In this document: in pieces, positions 1 through 8,439 of the stretch
Layout: each line of letters opens with the position of its first letter
Position numbering within the stretch: position 1 is the stretch's first letter
Source of the DNA: Myxococcota bacterium
GTDB taxonomy: Bacteria; Myxococcota_A; Polyangia; JAAYKL01
Reading direction: 5' to 3'
Length of the DNA: 54,673 nt
NCBI GenBank assembly: GCA_030065855.1
Contig: JASJCT010000024.1
Location: 1-54,673, forward strand
Program-made: the position numbers and the translations under genes
The notes under the pieces: generated by a model
The model's input: the letters and a program-made list of their open reading frames with translations, nothing else
What the model was told of the DNA's origin: nothing
Databases searched by the model: none

Positions 1-442
1 TTCGTCGCTGTTTTCTTCGGCGATTCTCCAAAAGAGAATGCAGGATCGATACGGCAAATTCTGCGAATATTGCAGACCAACGCTCGAACGGCATCCGCTC
101 TTTTAGGTTAGGAAATCGTCTTCGCAGCTCAACCAGAGCGGTTTCGAACAGATGACAAAGGGCTGCCTTCATTAGTTTTCCGAGACTGGAAGTAAAGCGG
201 TCATAAAATGATGAAGGAACGATGCTCTCCCCAATCTCTGCTTGATAACATCGCCGAAGCGCTGCAAATGTCCGTGCGTTACCTAATCCAAAACCAAACA
301 CCAATGTCCAAAAGAAGGCAACTGGATCAATTTTTCGCGAGCGCCTGATAAACCCAACCTCCCTGGACTTAGCTTCAATCCACCTTTCAGAAAACAAACT
401 AGACAGAATATTGCGAATATTAGATTCTTGCGTCCGGGCCAT
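1..442 (-). CDS. IS4-like transposase, N-terminal part (cut by window edge)
   Basis: An open frame of about 147 codons runs from an ATG at 442 off the left edge of the window. An AAGGAGA ribosome-binding site lies six bases upstream of the ATG. The visible protein begins MARTQESNIRNILSS and contains the basic/hydrophobic pattern of IS4-superfamily transposase N-termini: a 'dRF...L' helix (SSFYDRFTSSLGKL) and a later 'SILHSLLENRR' segment where family members carry their first catalytic Asp strand (usual pattern D-x-S-x-x-x-L-H). Here the Asp position appears to be Ala, which may mean decay or misalignment. The family assignment rests on pattern resemblance only, and most of the catalytic domain is outside the window. 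Confidence 0.55.
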   Translation of the reverse strand, partial: MARTQESNIRNILSSLFSERWIEAKSREVGFIRRSRKIDPVAFFWTLVFGFGLGNARTFAALRRCYQAEIGESIVPSSFYDRFTSSLGKLMKAALCHLFETALVELRRRFPNLKERMPFERWSAIFAEFAVSILHSLLENRRRKQRR

Positions 443-1105
443 TTTCTTCTCCTTTCGATGTGGTAGTTGGATCGAGAAGTTTATGGCCTTTTTTCTGTCA
501 ATTGTACAATCCCTAACTCTCCATAATTGCTTACCTATCACCTTAACCGAACACGGATGCGCGCAGGCGGGAATGACGTGGGTTTCATTAGTTCCTCTAT
601 CGTTGTTTTGGACATCGATAAAGCGGACCTCACTGTCAAGCGAAAAGGTTTCTTTTCTGCAGTTTTGAGATGCCGCATATGTTGCTCATCTACTCGATGC
701 CTATCTCCAAATCGCTAATGCCAAGCTCGTCATGCCAATGACGGATTGTTTCCTCAGACATCGATACGTGCTCTTGGTCGGGTGTCATTACCCGGGCACA
801 TGATGGTAGACGAAACGGGGGTGCTATCAGCACTGCGGCCTTGCGAGCGATTTTCACTTTGAGCCATGTCCAAAAACGCACTCTCCCGGATGGATAACCT
901 TCCATCAACGTCATCTGAGCTTCGCGGTTCATCACCTATGGTAGACCAGCCGCAGACACCGGAGACGGGGAAAAGCGACCCCTTAGAGAGGGTCGCCCCC
1001 GGCGGAGGTCCCACGACCGAAGACGCAATATATCTCGGCTGGTCGGCGAGTCTTGGGACCCATTCATTCATCAACCGGCAACTGTTCTATGCGTGTACAA
1101 CAACA
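443..1105. other. Non-coding stretch between two transposases
   Basis: No convincing gene is visible. Short open frames on both strands lack ribosome-binding sites and recognisable domains. The right half (about 970-1060) is strongly structured and probably belongs to the IS110-family element on its right (annotated separately). The left half (443-860) shows nothing recognisable. Confidence 0.5.
970..1062 (-). ncRNA. Candidate bridge RNA or structured 3' end of the IS110/IS1111-family element
   Basis: Immediately downstream of the transposase stop codon the DNA holds nested inverted repeats. GGTCCCA (1007-1013) pairs with TGGGACC (1054-1060). Inside it CGACC (1014-1018) can pair with GGTCG (1041-1045), or alternatively AAGAC (1020-1024) with GTCTT (1050-1054). 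A separate hairpin GCGACCC / GGGTCGC spans 975-996. IS1111-group members of the IS110 family are known to encode their target/donor-specifying bridge RNA 3' of the recombinase gene, on the same strand, so this is the expected place. The RNA itself, its ends and its guide loops are inferred; no promoter was identified. Confidence 0.45.
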
Positions 1106-2122
1106 TTATGCCGCCTTGGATAATCTCGGTTCAAACGGCGTGTTGTTTTTAAGCATCGCCCACATCACCGACGCCAACTTTCGCGCAATGGCAACAATTG
1201 CTTTCTTACGTCCAAGCCGTACCACCAACCCTCGCCCCCATTCACTCAAAGCGGTCGCCTTTCGAGCTCTGAGCAAGGCATTCGCAGCCACACACAGCGC
1301 CCATCTCGCCTGGCGATTCCCGTGTTTGGTTATTCGCCCTCGACGGAAGGTCTTGCCAGACTGGTATAGCGCTGGCACTAACCCTAGATATGCGCCGGCT
1401 TGCCTCCCAGTTTTGAAGCGGTTGGGATCACGTATTGCCATCAGGAAACACGAGGCTACGACGACACCCACACCCGGTGTTGACATTAGCAGTTTTACAC
1501 TGGGATCATTGACCATCGTCTCTTTCAGGCGAGCATCGCAGTCATCGATTTGCTCACACAGCATGTGTATGGTCGTAATCACTGGCTCAATTGCGTTGCA
1601 CATGGCCTCAGGTAAGTCGAACCAGGCGCGGGACACCTGATCAACGAAGGCATCAGTGGCGCATCGGTTCAGTTCGAATCCTTCTGAATCCAGGATACTT
1701 CGAACCATATTCACGAGCCGAGTACGAGATTTAACCAACCCGTCACGGGTGACGACTATCATACGCTCCAAGCGTTGTTTCTCAGTGGGCCTATCCACAC
1801 GAGCCAAAAGATTTGCCGCGCATAAGTCGGCCAGAACTTTCGCATCCAGTTTGTCGTGTTTGATGCCGGCCGCACCAATGGCCTTGGTTTGACCGGGATC
1901 GACGACGATGACCGCATGCCCCATTTCCTCTAGTCTGTCGGCTAGCCAGAATGACTTGGTGCTTGCTTCGAGGGCTATCCGCATGGGCGGTAGCTGTCGA
2001 AAACATCTTGTAATATCAGCTAAGCGATTGCGTACTTGACCTTGCTTTTTCACTTTGCGATTTTTGTCCACGATGCAAAAATGACTCGACTTTTTACCCA
2101 AATCCAATCCACAATACTGCAT
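1106..2122 (-). CDS. IS110/IS1111-family transposase (DEDD recombinase)
   Basis: The 338-residue protein has the full IS110 layout. An N-terminal RuvC-like DEDD domain starts MQYCGLDLGKKSSHF (first Asp at residue 7), followed by the ALEAS segment with the Glu and KHDKLDAKVLA with the paired Asp residues. The C-terminal Tnp20 domain contains STPGVGVVVAS, GRQAGAYLGLVP and the ITKHGNRQARWAL stretch with the catalytic Ser region. Length is normal (usually 320-400) and no frameshift is seen, so it may be active. The family moves by RNA-guided recombination without long terminal inverted repeats. Structured sequence on both sides (2123-2207 and 970-1060) is the likely non-coding part of the element. 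Element ends cannot be fixed from one copy. Confidence 0.93.
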   Translation of the reverse strand: MQYCGLDLGKKSSHFCIVDKNRKVKKQGQVRNRLADITRCFRQLPPMRIALEASTKSFWLADRLEEMGHAVIVVDPGQTKAIGAAGIKHDKLDAKVLADLCAANLLARVDRPTEKQRLERMIVVTRDGLVKSRTRLVNMVRSILDSEGFELNRCATDAFVDQVSRAWFDLPEAMCNAIEPVITTIHMLCEQIDDCDARLKETMVNDPSVKLLMSTPGVGVVVASCFLMAIRDPNRFKTGRQAGAYLGLVPALYQSGKTFRRGRITKHGNRQARWALCVAANALLRARKATALSEWGRGLVVRLGRKKAIVAIARKLASVMWAMLKNNTPFEPRLSKAA

Positions 2123-2207
2123 GGCCGGTTACCTTTCTGTGCCTTTGAGCACGTTTTAAAGCAACCATGCGGCTATCATCTTTTGCTAGCCCTCGAAAGG
2201 ACCGGCC
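2123..2207. repeat. Imperfect inverted repeat directly upstream of the IS110-family gene
   Basis: GGCCGGT-TA-CCTTTC (2123-2137) is complementary to GAAAGG-ACCGGCC (2195-2207), leaving a loop of about 57 bases. It begins at the base next to the transposase start codon, so a transcript of the gene would carry the stem at its 5' end. It could be a translation-controlling leader, an element end, or the bridge RNA if the element is of the IS110 rather than IS1111 subgroup. Confidence 0.5.
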
Positions 2208-2387
2208 GCTTTATTCCATCAGTACTGAACGTTGACAGGATAAAAAAACGTTTTCTACCTCGCATCTTTTTAGCAAAAACAAATCATAAAAAAAGAATTG
2301 AGCGTAAACTAACAAGATGCCATGTCAGTTATACGCGAGCGATCCCCTGGTTCTGCTGGGGAACAATTACAGAATAAGGAGAAAGCC

Positions 2388-3494
2388 ATGGGCCGGCAGC
2401 TTCTTAATGTGTATCTAGCGTTATCAGTTGTATTGTGTTTTGTTGTGGCGTGTGAAAACACCCCCACGCCGAGTATCTCGGTGGGCGATACCGATACCGA
2501 TTCGAATGAAGGAGGAGATGCTGATACTGACTCAGATTCCGAAGAAGATTCGGATTCAGACTCGGACGGGGACGATGATTCTGATTCAGCGTCAGAAACT
2601 GAATCAGATACAGAGTGTGGCGAAGCTGATGTTTCCTTTGAAACGCAAACACCCACGGTGGTTTTGTTGATTGATCAATCGACGAGTATGGATTTTGATT
2701 TTGATAACGGATCCAGGTGGGAAGTGCTCGGTGAAACGCTATTCGACGTAAATACCGGTATAGTAAAGGGATATGAGGAAACGGTCAGGTTTGGTCTTTC
2801 TCTTTATACGAGTGATGACGGGAATGAAGGCCCGGTATGCCCCATGATCGATGGTGTCGCGCCAGCGCTTTCCAATTTCAATGCGATCCGTCAGAAGTAC
2901 GACGCCGAGGAGCCCGACGGTGATACACCCACTGGAGAGAGTATAAGCGCTGTTGTCGATACGCTGGTTGCCGATACGCATCCCGATGCCAAGATAATCG
3001 TACTGGCTACAGACGGCGAACCCGATACTTGCGAAGACGATAGCCAAACCGAGTTTGCCCAACAGGTTTCCGTAGAAGCGGCCGAGTATGCTTTTTCACA
3101 AGATATCTTGCTCTTTATCATCAGCGTCAGCGATGACATCAGTACAGAACATATGCAGGAAATGGCCAATGCCGGAGCAGGCGTGCAACCAGGAGAACCC
3201 GACGCCCCGTATTACCAGGCACTGGACCAGGCGGCCCTGGGGGACGCTTTTGAGGAAATTATTAATGGCATTCGGCCCTGCACATTGGCCGTTGAAGGAG
3301 AAATCGTAGCGCACTTGGCCAACGAGTGCACCGTGGAAATAGATGGACAATCTGTGATATTCGATGATCCAAACGGGTGACAATTGAATGCCCCGACTGA
3401 AATTGAATTGGTAGGGGATTCCTGCGATGCAATTCAACAGGGGTTAGTGAGCGTCAGTGTCTCTTGTCCCTGTGATGCCATTATCATCATCTAG
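2388..3494 (+). pseudogene. VWA-domain SD-linker lipoprotein with in-frame TGA at 3378
   Basis: The start ATG at 2388 is preceded by AAGGAGA with five bases between. A lipoprotein signal (LCFVVAC, Cys at residue 22) leads into an acidic linker of about 50 residues rich in Asp, Ser, Thr and Glu, then a von Willebrand factor A domain with an intact MIDAS start (LLIDQSTSMDFD, DxSxS), the Thr at DTPTGES and the Asp at ATDGEPD. The frame stops at TGA 3378-3380 after 330 residues. The same frame then continues for 37 more codons to TAG at 3494, with a family-like C-terminus (PTEIELVGDSCDAIQQG, SVSCPCDA). In related proteins the interrupted spot reads DPNGW, so TGG to TGA is the simplest reading. 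The truncated product may still fold, because the loss is confined to the last Cys-bearing strands. No role beyond a surface or periplasmic metal-dependent adhesion-type domain can be assigned. Confidence 0.75.
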
Positions 3495-3512
3495 TGACAT
3501 CGATTTGAGGGC

Positions 3513-4502
3513 TTACCCTCCGCACATGTGGCCGCCGCCTGTGCATCCACAGGATCGGGATCTGGAAACAGCCGGCCCTGTCTCTGACGGGTCAAACGGG
3601 GTCATGTCTGGTGTCTGGTTGTGCCAGGTCTGGCCGTCCTCGGTCCAGAAGAGGTGCCGCTTGCCAAAGGACCACATGATACCGTCATTTGAATGTAGGT
3701 ACCCAAAGGTCCACCCCGGAGCATGGGCCACGTCAATCAGTTCCAGTTCATCGCGGTCGTTTAAGGCGTATATTGCCGATGGTGATGCTGCATAGCATCG
3801 ATTCTTGAACAGGGTGAGCCCGGTTAGGGTGCCCTTGGATGGGTCCTGATGGGCCGTGTGCCAACCACTATCGTCCAGGCGCAGGACTACCCCATCATTG
3901 CCAGCAGCAATCGCGGACTCCCCCTGCGGGCTCACAACAACCGCGCTTAAATCCACTGTTGTCGGACTTTCGACGCGCTCAAAGCCTTGCCCGTCAAAGG
4001 CCCAAATATGGCCTTTGTCACCCACTGCGATGATGTGGGATCCAGATGTGCCAGATATCGCGTTTACTGCAAGATCTCGGTCGGTTGTCTCGTCGGCCTG
4101 TAGGTCGACCCAGCGATCCGCATTATCGTCGCGATACACACATCCACCTCTACCTGCTGCGTAAACGCGGTCGCCGATAACGGTTAAGTCGCGCAGATCC
4201 TTGAACTGACCCACCGCAGTCTGGGCTTCAATTTGTTCTTCTTTGACCCCTCTTGCGTTGGCTCGCAACACCTGTCCGCTCGCGCTGAGGGCGAACATCT
4301 GTTTTTCAGTGCAGGCAATGCGAATGGCTGTCCAACCCAATGTGTAGTGGTGCCACCTTCGGGTCCGGCCGTTCCACATCATCAACGCGCTCGATGCTGA
4401 GCCAAAGTTAGCCAATTCTTCGAATTGGGAAATCACCCGGCAGGTCGTGCGATTTTGCACAAAACCAGGTCCAAATGCATACCTTAAATCAATTTCATCC
4501 AT
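3513..4502 (-). CDS. Beta-propeller repeat protein with Cys/Gly-rich tail
   Basis: 329 residues with ribosome-binding site AGGAG seven bases before the ATG. There is no signal peptide, so it is probably cytoplasmic. At least five recurring blade-like units are visible, each with a pattern such as V-x-A-V-G-D-x-G-x-I-W or A-A-G-N-D-G-V-V-L-R, resembling YCF48/BNR-type or WD-like propellers. The last 15 residues are unusual: SRSCGCTGGGHMCGG, with three Cys and one His, a possible metal or cluster site. It follows the radical SAM gene at a 68-base distance on the same strand and may be the last gene of the 7979-to-3513 transcription unit. Function is unknown. A sensor, scaffold or partner of the adjacent enzyme is possible but not shown. 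Confidence 0.7.
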   Translation of the reverse strand: MDEIDLRYAFGPGFVQNRTTCRVISQFEELANFGSASSALMMWNGRTRRWHHYTLGWTAIRIACTEKQMFALSASGQVLRANARGVKEEQIEAQTAVGQFKDLRDLTVIGDRVYAAGRGGCVYRDDNADRWVDLQADETTDRDLAVNAISGTSGSHIIAVGDKGHIWAFDGQGFERVESPTTVDLSAVVVSPQGESAIAAGNDGVVLRLDDSGWHTAHQDPSKGTLTGLTLFKNRCYAASPSAIYALNDRDELELIDVAHAPGWTFGYLHSNDGIMWSFGKRHLFWTEDGQTWHNQTPDMTPFDPSETGPAVSRSRSCGCTGGGHMCGG

Positions 4503-4570
4503 GCTCGTGCTCCTGTTGTCGCGTCCCAGTTTCTTTTAACGATAAAATTCCGGGCTGCACATCCACGGGG

Positions 4571-5899
4571 TTAAAAAAGCGTCCATAACACGCCTTTACG
4601 CCCGCGGCGTTCCCGCTGGCGGACGAGGTACCTTAAGTTGTATCGCTTCTTGAGCCCAGGGCAGATCCAACCGGGCCGGGCGTCCACCCAGACCGCGGTT
4701 TTTTCCACAACACTCTCTGCCACTGCGTCCTCGATATAGAACATCGGTGCCAGGCTTTCCAGGTCCATGCTGGGGTTCCCGCCTCTTTCAGCTGTCAGTT
4801 CTGCGAGTCTTGTACCCGGGAAGACCCTAAGGCCGATAGTGGCAATGACGGCGCGCGGGGTCAGCGTATCCAGCCTGGCCACGGATTCGTCCATGGTTTC
4901 AAGTGTTTCCCCAGGACCGCCGAGAATCAAGTTGTGGCACTGGGGAATGTCCACTGTCGCGAGCCTCTGGGCATAGGCCATGGCCTCGGACGCGGTAAAT
5001 CCCTTTTGCAGGGCCTCGAGCACGGGATCGCTCAGGGAATCAGTTCCAAATTCAACTGCTTCGCACCCGGCCCGTTTTAGCAAGTTTGGGAACTCGGTCA
5101 GATCTCCTGTTGGTGCAAAATAAGCTGAAAATGAAATGTTGAGGCCTTGCCGAATGATCTCTTCACAGATCCCTGCGGCATGGGATTCGGGCCTGTTAAA
5201 CACCGCATCGACAAAGAAGAAATGCCGGATGCCCATCTTTACCAGGGACGCGATCTCTTCCACCACAACCTCAGGGGGCCGGCTTCGCAACCCGTGTCCC
5301 TCTAATTTGGGGTAGGTGCAATAGATGCAGCTGAATCCACAGCCCCGTTTGGTTTGGATGTTGGCAACCCCGCCATGGGTGTAGTACCAATTGGCATCGA
5401 AAAGATCCCGGTCCGCAAGAATAATCCCACCTGTTGTTGTTCTTGGAGCAGTAATGATGCCCTGGGGAAGGTTACCAGCAGCAATGGTTTGGAGCAGCTC
5501 TGCAATGACCGCCTCACCTTCACCCACCACCCCTGCATTGGGGACGAGCAGTTTCATAAAGGCCTCTGGCATCAGGGAAAATCCAGATCCACCGAGGATG
5601 ATGGGGGCATCTGAGCTGCAGCGGCAACTTTCCACTAGGGCAGTGTGATCCTCATAATGCAACTCTGGACTTGGGAACGCGCCAGAATCGATATTTCGAA
5701 TTGAAAAGAAGCATACATCAGGGGTGAAGGCTGCTATGGTTTGCTTGAGCGCCTGAGCAGGATTGGCGTGGCGCAGTGCATCAAACCAACCGACCTCGCA
5801 GCCCGCACGCCTGGCCACAGTACCCACGATTGCAGGCCCAAGGGGATAGACCGAGTCCGGCAACCTGGCCCTGGAGCCACTGATGATCAATACCCGCAT
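4571..5899 (-). CDS. Cobalamin-binding-type radical SAM enzyme (polyene/lipid-like island)
   Basis: 442 residues. Residues 1-150 form a Rossmann-like B12-binding-type domain (MRVLIISGSRARL, ILGGSGFSLMPE, GVVGEGE). The radical SAM domain follows with the [4Fe-4S] motif CGFSCIYC (C187, C191, C194) and downstream SAM-barrel strands (FFVDAVFN, EFGTDSLSDPVLEAL, LILGGPGETLETM). Such enzymes bind an iron-sulfur cluster and SAM and often cobalamin, commonly methylating or rearranging unactivated carbon. A GGGGAG ribosome-binding site lies ahead of the ATG, and only three bases separate it from the AMP-ligase stop, so the genes are co-transcribed. The context suggests an acyl-chain substrate; that is inference. 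Confidence 0.88.
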   Translation of the reverse strand: MRVLIISGSRARLPDSVYPLGPAIVGTVARRAGCEVGWFDALRHANPAQALKQTIAAFTPDVCFFSIRNIDSGAFPSPELHYEDHTALVESCRCSSDAPIILGGSGFSLMPEAFMKLLVPNAGVVGEGEAVIAELLQTIAAGNLPQGIITAPRTTTGGIILADRDLFDANWYYTHGGVANIQTKRGCGFSCIYCTYPKLEGHGLRSRPPEVVVEEIASLVKMGIRHFFFVDAVFNRPESHAAGICEEIIRQGLNISFSAYFAPTGDLTEFPNLLKRAGCEAVEFGTDSLSDPVLEALQKGFTASEAMAYAQRLATVDIPQCHNLILGGPGETLETMDESVARLDTLTPRAVIATIGLRVFPGTRLAELTAERGGNPSMDLESLAPMFYIEDAVAESVVEKTAVWVDARPGWICPGLKKRYNLRYLVRQRERRGRKGVLWTLF

Positions 5900-5902
5900 G
5901 GC

Positions 5903-7258
5903 TCAGCACTCCCCTGACATTGCAGCTGATAGGCGCTGGCGGTCGATTTTGCCAGCTGGCGTGCGCGGCATATGCACGATCATGTGAACAATAGCCGGTA
6001 CTTTGTGGTCTGCCAATCGCTCCTTGAGAAACGCCCGTATGGACGCCTCGCTTAGATCCGGGGCGTGGGGTTCGACAAACGCAACCAGTCGCAAGGCCCC
6101 GCGAATTTTCTGGGCCAACACAGCTGCGCCGGCAACCCCTGGGTGGGATTCCAGGGCTTCGGTGATTTCACCGAGCGAGGTTCGGCGGCCGCCGATCTTG
6201 ACGATGTCGTCTGCGCGACCCAAGAGGACAAAGCCCGGACCCTCTGCTCGCGCGAGATCGCCCATTCGATAAAAGTCGTCTGGCGTTCCCATTGACACGG
6301 ATGGGGATCTGACTTCGAGAGATTGATCGTCAGCAATCCGCGCCTGCACATGGGGCTGCACCAGCCATGGACCGTCATCGTTCTTATAGGCAACGCCGCC
6401 AGCTTCGGTCGAGCCGTAGAGATCTGTGATCTCGCAACCCGTCAGGGTTTGGAGGCGAGATCGCAGGGCAGGGTGCAGGGGGGCACCTGAGGTGACGAAC
6501 CGGCAGTTCTTAAGCCTAGCTGGTGTCTTTCCACCTTCCAGATACTTGGCCATTACTTGGTAAACAGCTGGCACTGCGACCACCAAATCAGTGTTTTTTT
6601 CCAAGGCCAGTCGTAGCAGGCCAAGAGGAGAGATACCCGCGCTGATATCGCAGATGCCACCTGATCGGGCTGGGACAAGCAGCGATACGATGAGCCCAAA
6701 AATATGGCACCAAGGCGCCATGGTCGCCACATATGTCGGGCTTGCAAAAAGCGTTGATAAAAACTGCACCTCCACGTCGAGCTGTTGAAAATTCTTGGGC
6801 ACCAGGGTAGGAGCGCCTGTGCTGCCCGAAGTGAATAAGAACAAGACAGGGGATGCTTGATTTCTTGCAGGCAGGGGCGCTGCAGGTACAGCCATCCCAG
6901 CTTCCGGGTTCAGTTCAGGAATGCCGAGGTCATCTGTGCCATAGGATCGGCTCTGAATGATAGCCCGGGCGCGGGTCATTTGAACCGCTCGGCCGCATTC
7001 CTTTCGAACGAGCGGATCGATCAGCACGGGTGTGGCATTGGCAAACCAACAGCCAGCCACCGCAGCCACAAATAGGGGGCCGCTATCCAGGCAGACAATG
7101 ACCGTGTCCTCTGGTGCGACCCCTACGGCCTTGAGTCGGTTGCCCAAGGCCGCTGCCTGGCCCAGTAATTCCCCGCGCGTGTGATCCCGGTCTTTTGTCC
7201 GCACGAGCACTGTGTTCGGCGCCCGATCCAAATCGAGGAGATAAAAGGGGGAGCGCAC
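5903..7258 (-). CDS. Acyl/aryl AMP-ligase (ANL superfamily), ApeH-like
   Basis: 451 residues, GTG start one base after the ketoreductase stop. The ANL motifs are present: P-loop FTSGSTGAPTLVPK (142-155), APWCHIFGLI, the substrate-pocket region TSGAPLHPAL, DLYGSTEAGG, YRMGDLA, GRADDIVKIGG (hinge) and C-terminal PAGKIDR with the catalytic Lys near 437. It would activate a carboxylic acid as the adenylate and transfer it to CoA or to the nearby ACP (8137). Its shorter length and stand-alone form resemble the AMP-ligases of aryl-polyene clusters more than canonical acyl-CoA synthetases (usually over 500 residues). Confidence 0.88.
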   Translation of the reverse strand: MRSPFYLLDLDRAPNTVLVRTKDRDHTRGELLGQAAALGNRLKAVGVAPEDTVIVCLDSGPLFVAAVAGCWFANATPVLIDPLVRKECGRAVQMTRARAIIQSRSYGTDDLGIPELNPEAGMAVPAAPLPARNQASPVLFLFTSGSTGAPTLVPKNFQQLDVEVQFLSTLFASPTYVATMAPWCHIFGLIVSLLVPARSGGICDISAGISPLGLLRLALEKNTDLVVAVPAVYQVMAKYLEGGKTPARLKNCRFVTSGAPLHPALRSRLQTLTGCEITDLYGSTEAGGVAYKNDDGPWLVQPHVQARIADDQSLEVRSPSVSMGTPDDFYRMGDLARAEGPGFVLLGRADDIVKIGGRRTSLGEITEALESHPGVAGAAVLAQKIRGALRLVAFVEPHAPDLSEASIRAFLKERLADHKVPAIVHMIVHMPRTPAGKIDRQRLSAAMSGEC

Positions 7259-7259
7259 G

Positions 7260-7979
7260 CTATATCCCCATGCCGCCGTTTACCGATATCACTTGGCCGG
7301 TGATGTAGGATGCATCTTTTGATAGGAGAAACGACACGACCCCACTCACCTCATTGGCGCGTCCTAGCCTACCCAAGGGAATGAGTGGTGTCAGCTTTTT
7401 TTCATCTGTGCCAGTAGCCATGCCCACATCGAGTGGACCAGGTGAGACCGCGTTTACCAAGATATTCCACCGTGCCATCTCCAGGGCCAACGCGCGGGTC
7501 GCGCCAAAGAGACCGGCCTTGCTCGCGGCATATGCGGTTTGCCCGATATTACCCCGCTCTCCGGCGAGTGATCCGATGGTAATGATGCGGCCCTGTCTCT
7601 GTGCCACCATGCCCTTGAGGCAGGCCCGTGTGATGCGGAAAAAACCGTTGAGGTTCACGTCGATCACCGCTTCCCAGTGGTGTTCGGGTAGCTGCATCAT
7701 ATAGCCGTCATGGGAGATGGCCGCGTTGTTGACCAGTGCGTCTAGGGGGCCTTCTTTGGCAAGCAGTGGCACCAGTATTTGATCGATAGCTTCAGGGCTG
7801 CGCACATCAAACCGTATTACCCGGCCCTTGCCGCCGTTGTGTTCGATCTCTGCAAGCAGTGCCTCGGCGCCTGTTTGGTTTGCTGCGCAATGGATCCACA
7901 CCTCGAAGCCATCGCTCGCCAACCTGCGGGCAATTGCCTGTCCAAGACCACCGCTGGCACCTGTAACGAGCGCTTTCAA
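7260..7979 (-). CDS. 3-oxoacyl-ACP reductase, FabG-type SDR
   Basis: 239 residues, TTG start with AGAGGA upstream. It is a classical short-chain dehydrogenase: NAD(P) motif TGASGGLG (7-13), NNA (84-86), catalytic Ser137, Tyr150 and Lys154 (YAASK), and C-terminal SPGPLDVGM and GQVISVNGG. The likely reaction is NADPH-dependent reduction of a 3-ketoacyl-ACP. It is the first gene of the minus-strand unit and is divergent from the ACP gene, so a shared promoter region at 7980-8136 is likely. The role in an aryl-polyene-like or other modified acyl pathway (ApeQ-like) is inferred from neighbours. Confidence 0.88.
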   Translation of the reverse strand: MKALVTGASGGLGQAIARRLASDGFEVWIHCAANQTGAEALLAEIEHNGGKGRVIRFDVRSPEAIDQILVPLLAKEGPLDALVNNAAISHDGYMMQLPEHHWEAVIDVNLNGFFRITRACLKGMVAQRQGRIITIGSLAGERGNIGQTAYAASKAGLFGATRALALEMARWNILVNAVSPGPLDVGMATGTDEKKLTPLIPLGRLGRANEVSGVVSFLLSKDASYITGQVISVNGGMGI

Positions 7980-8136
7980 GCCCTTTCCTCTCTTGGGGTC
8001 TATGTATGCCAGATATCCGAGGTGGGGTGAAAGCCATAATTGAAGATATTGCCTCCAAAATCCCCGAGTGCTAGTAACGGTGAAGAAACCTCTGGATAAT
8101 ACATTGTGATTTGTATGTCCTTAACCGGAGTTAACA
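7980..8136. promoter_or_regulatory. Divergent intergenic region between ketoreductase and ACP genes
   Basis: 157 bases separate the two divergent start codons and must carry promoters for both arms of the island. No clear -35/-10 pair or operator could be picked by eye. Confidence 0.35.
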
Positions 8137-8397
8137 ATGCATGACCTCAAACTGGAGCTGAAACAGCTGATCATCAAGGCGGCCAACCTGGAAGATGTGG
8201 GACCAGAGGACATCGAGGATGATATGCCCCTCTTCGTAGAAGGTCTCGGACTCGACTCTATCGATGCCCTGGAGCTTTCCGTTGTCTTGGAAACGAACTA
8301 CGGCATCAATATTTCAGATTCAGAAACCGCCAAGAAGGCCTTTGCCTCCATCAACGCCCTTGCCGAGTTCATCTCAGCAAGGAGGAGAGAGCGGTAG
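8137..8397 (+). CDS. Acyl carrier protein
   Basis: 86 residues, short and acidic, with the phosphopantetheine attachment motif GLDSIDALEL (Ser41). CGGAG upstream of the ATG serves as ribosome-binding site. The family carries acyl chains as thioesters on a 4'-phosphopantetheine arm. It is not in a fatty-acid operon: its neighbours are an AMP-ligase, a ketoreductase, a COG4648-like membrane protein and a GT2 enzyme. A dedicated carrier for a specialised acyl or polyene product is therefore likely (ApeE/ApeF-like). Confidence 0.92.
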   Translation: MHDLKLELKQLIIKAANLEDVGPEDIEDDMPLFVEGLGLDSIDALELSVVLETNYGINISDSETAKKAFASINALAEFISARRRER

Positions 8398-8439
8398 TGA
8401 GTCGTTAATGGTTCTTTTTGCGCAAACCCATCCCCCCTG

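Noticed and set aside
690..1074. Two minus-strand open frames near the IS110-family gene
   Set aside because: No start signal or domain; the region is better explained as the structured non-coding end of the element.
1665..1690. tRNA T-loop-like sequence (GTTCGAATCC)
   Set aside because: It lies within the transposase coding frame and has no cloverleaf around it.
2309..2656. Minus-strand Ser-rich open frame
   Set aside because: Shadow of the acidic linker of the VWA lipoprotein.
3378..3380. TGA as selenocysteine codon
   Set aside because: Homologues have Trp, no SECIS-like hairpin directly after the codon was recognised, and other genes use TGA as stop.
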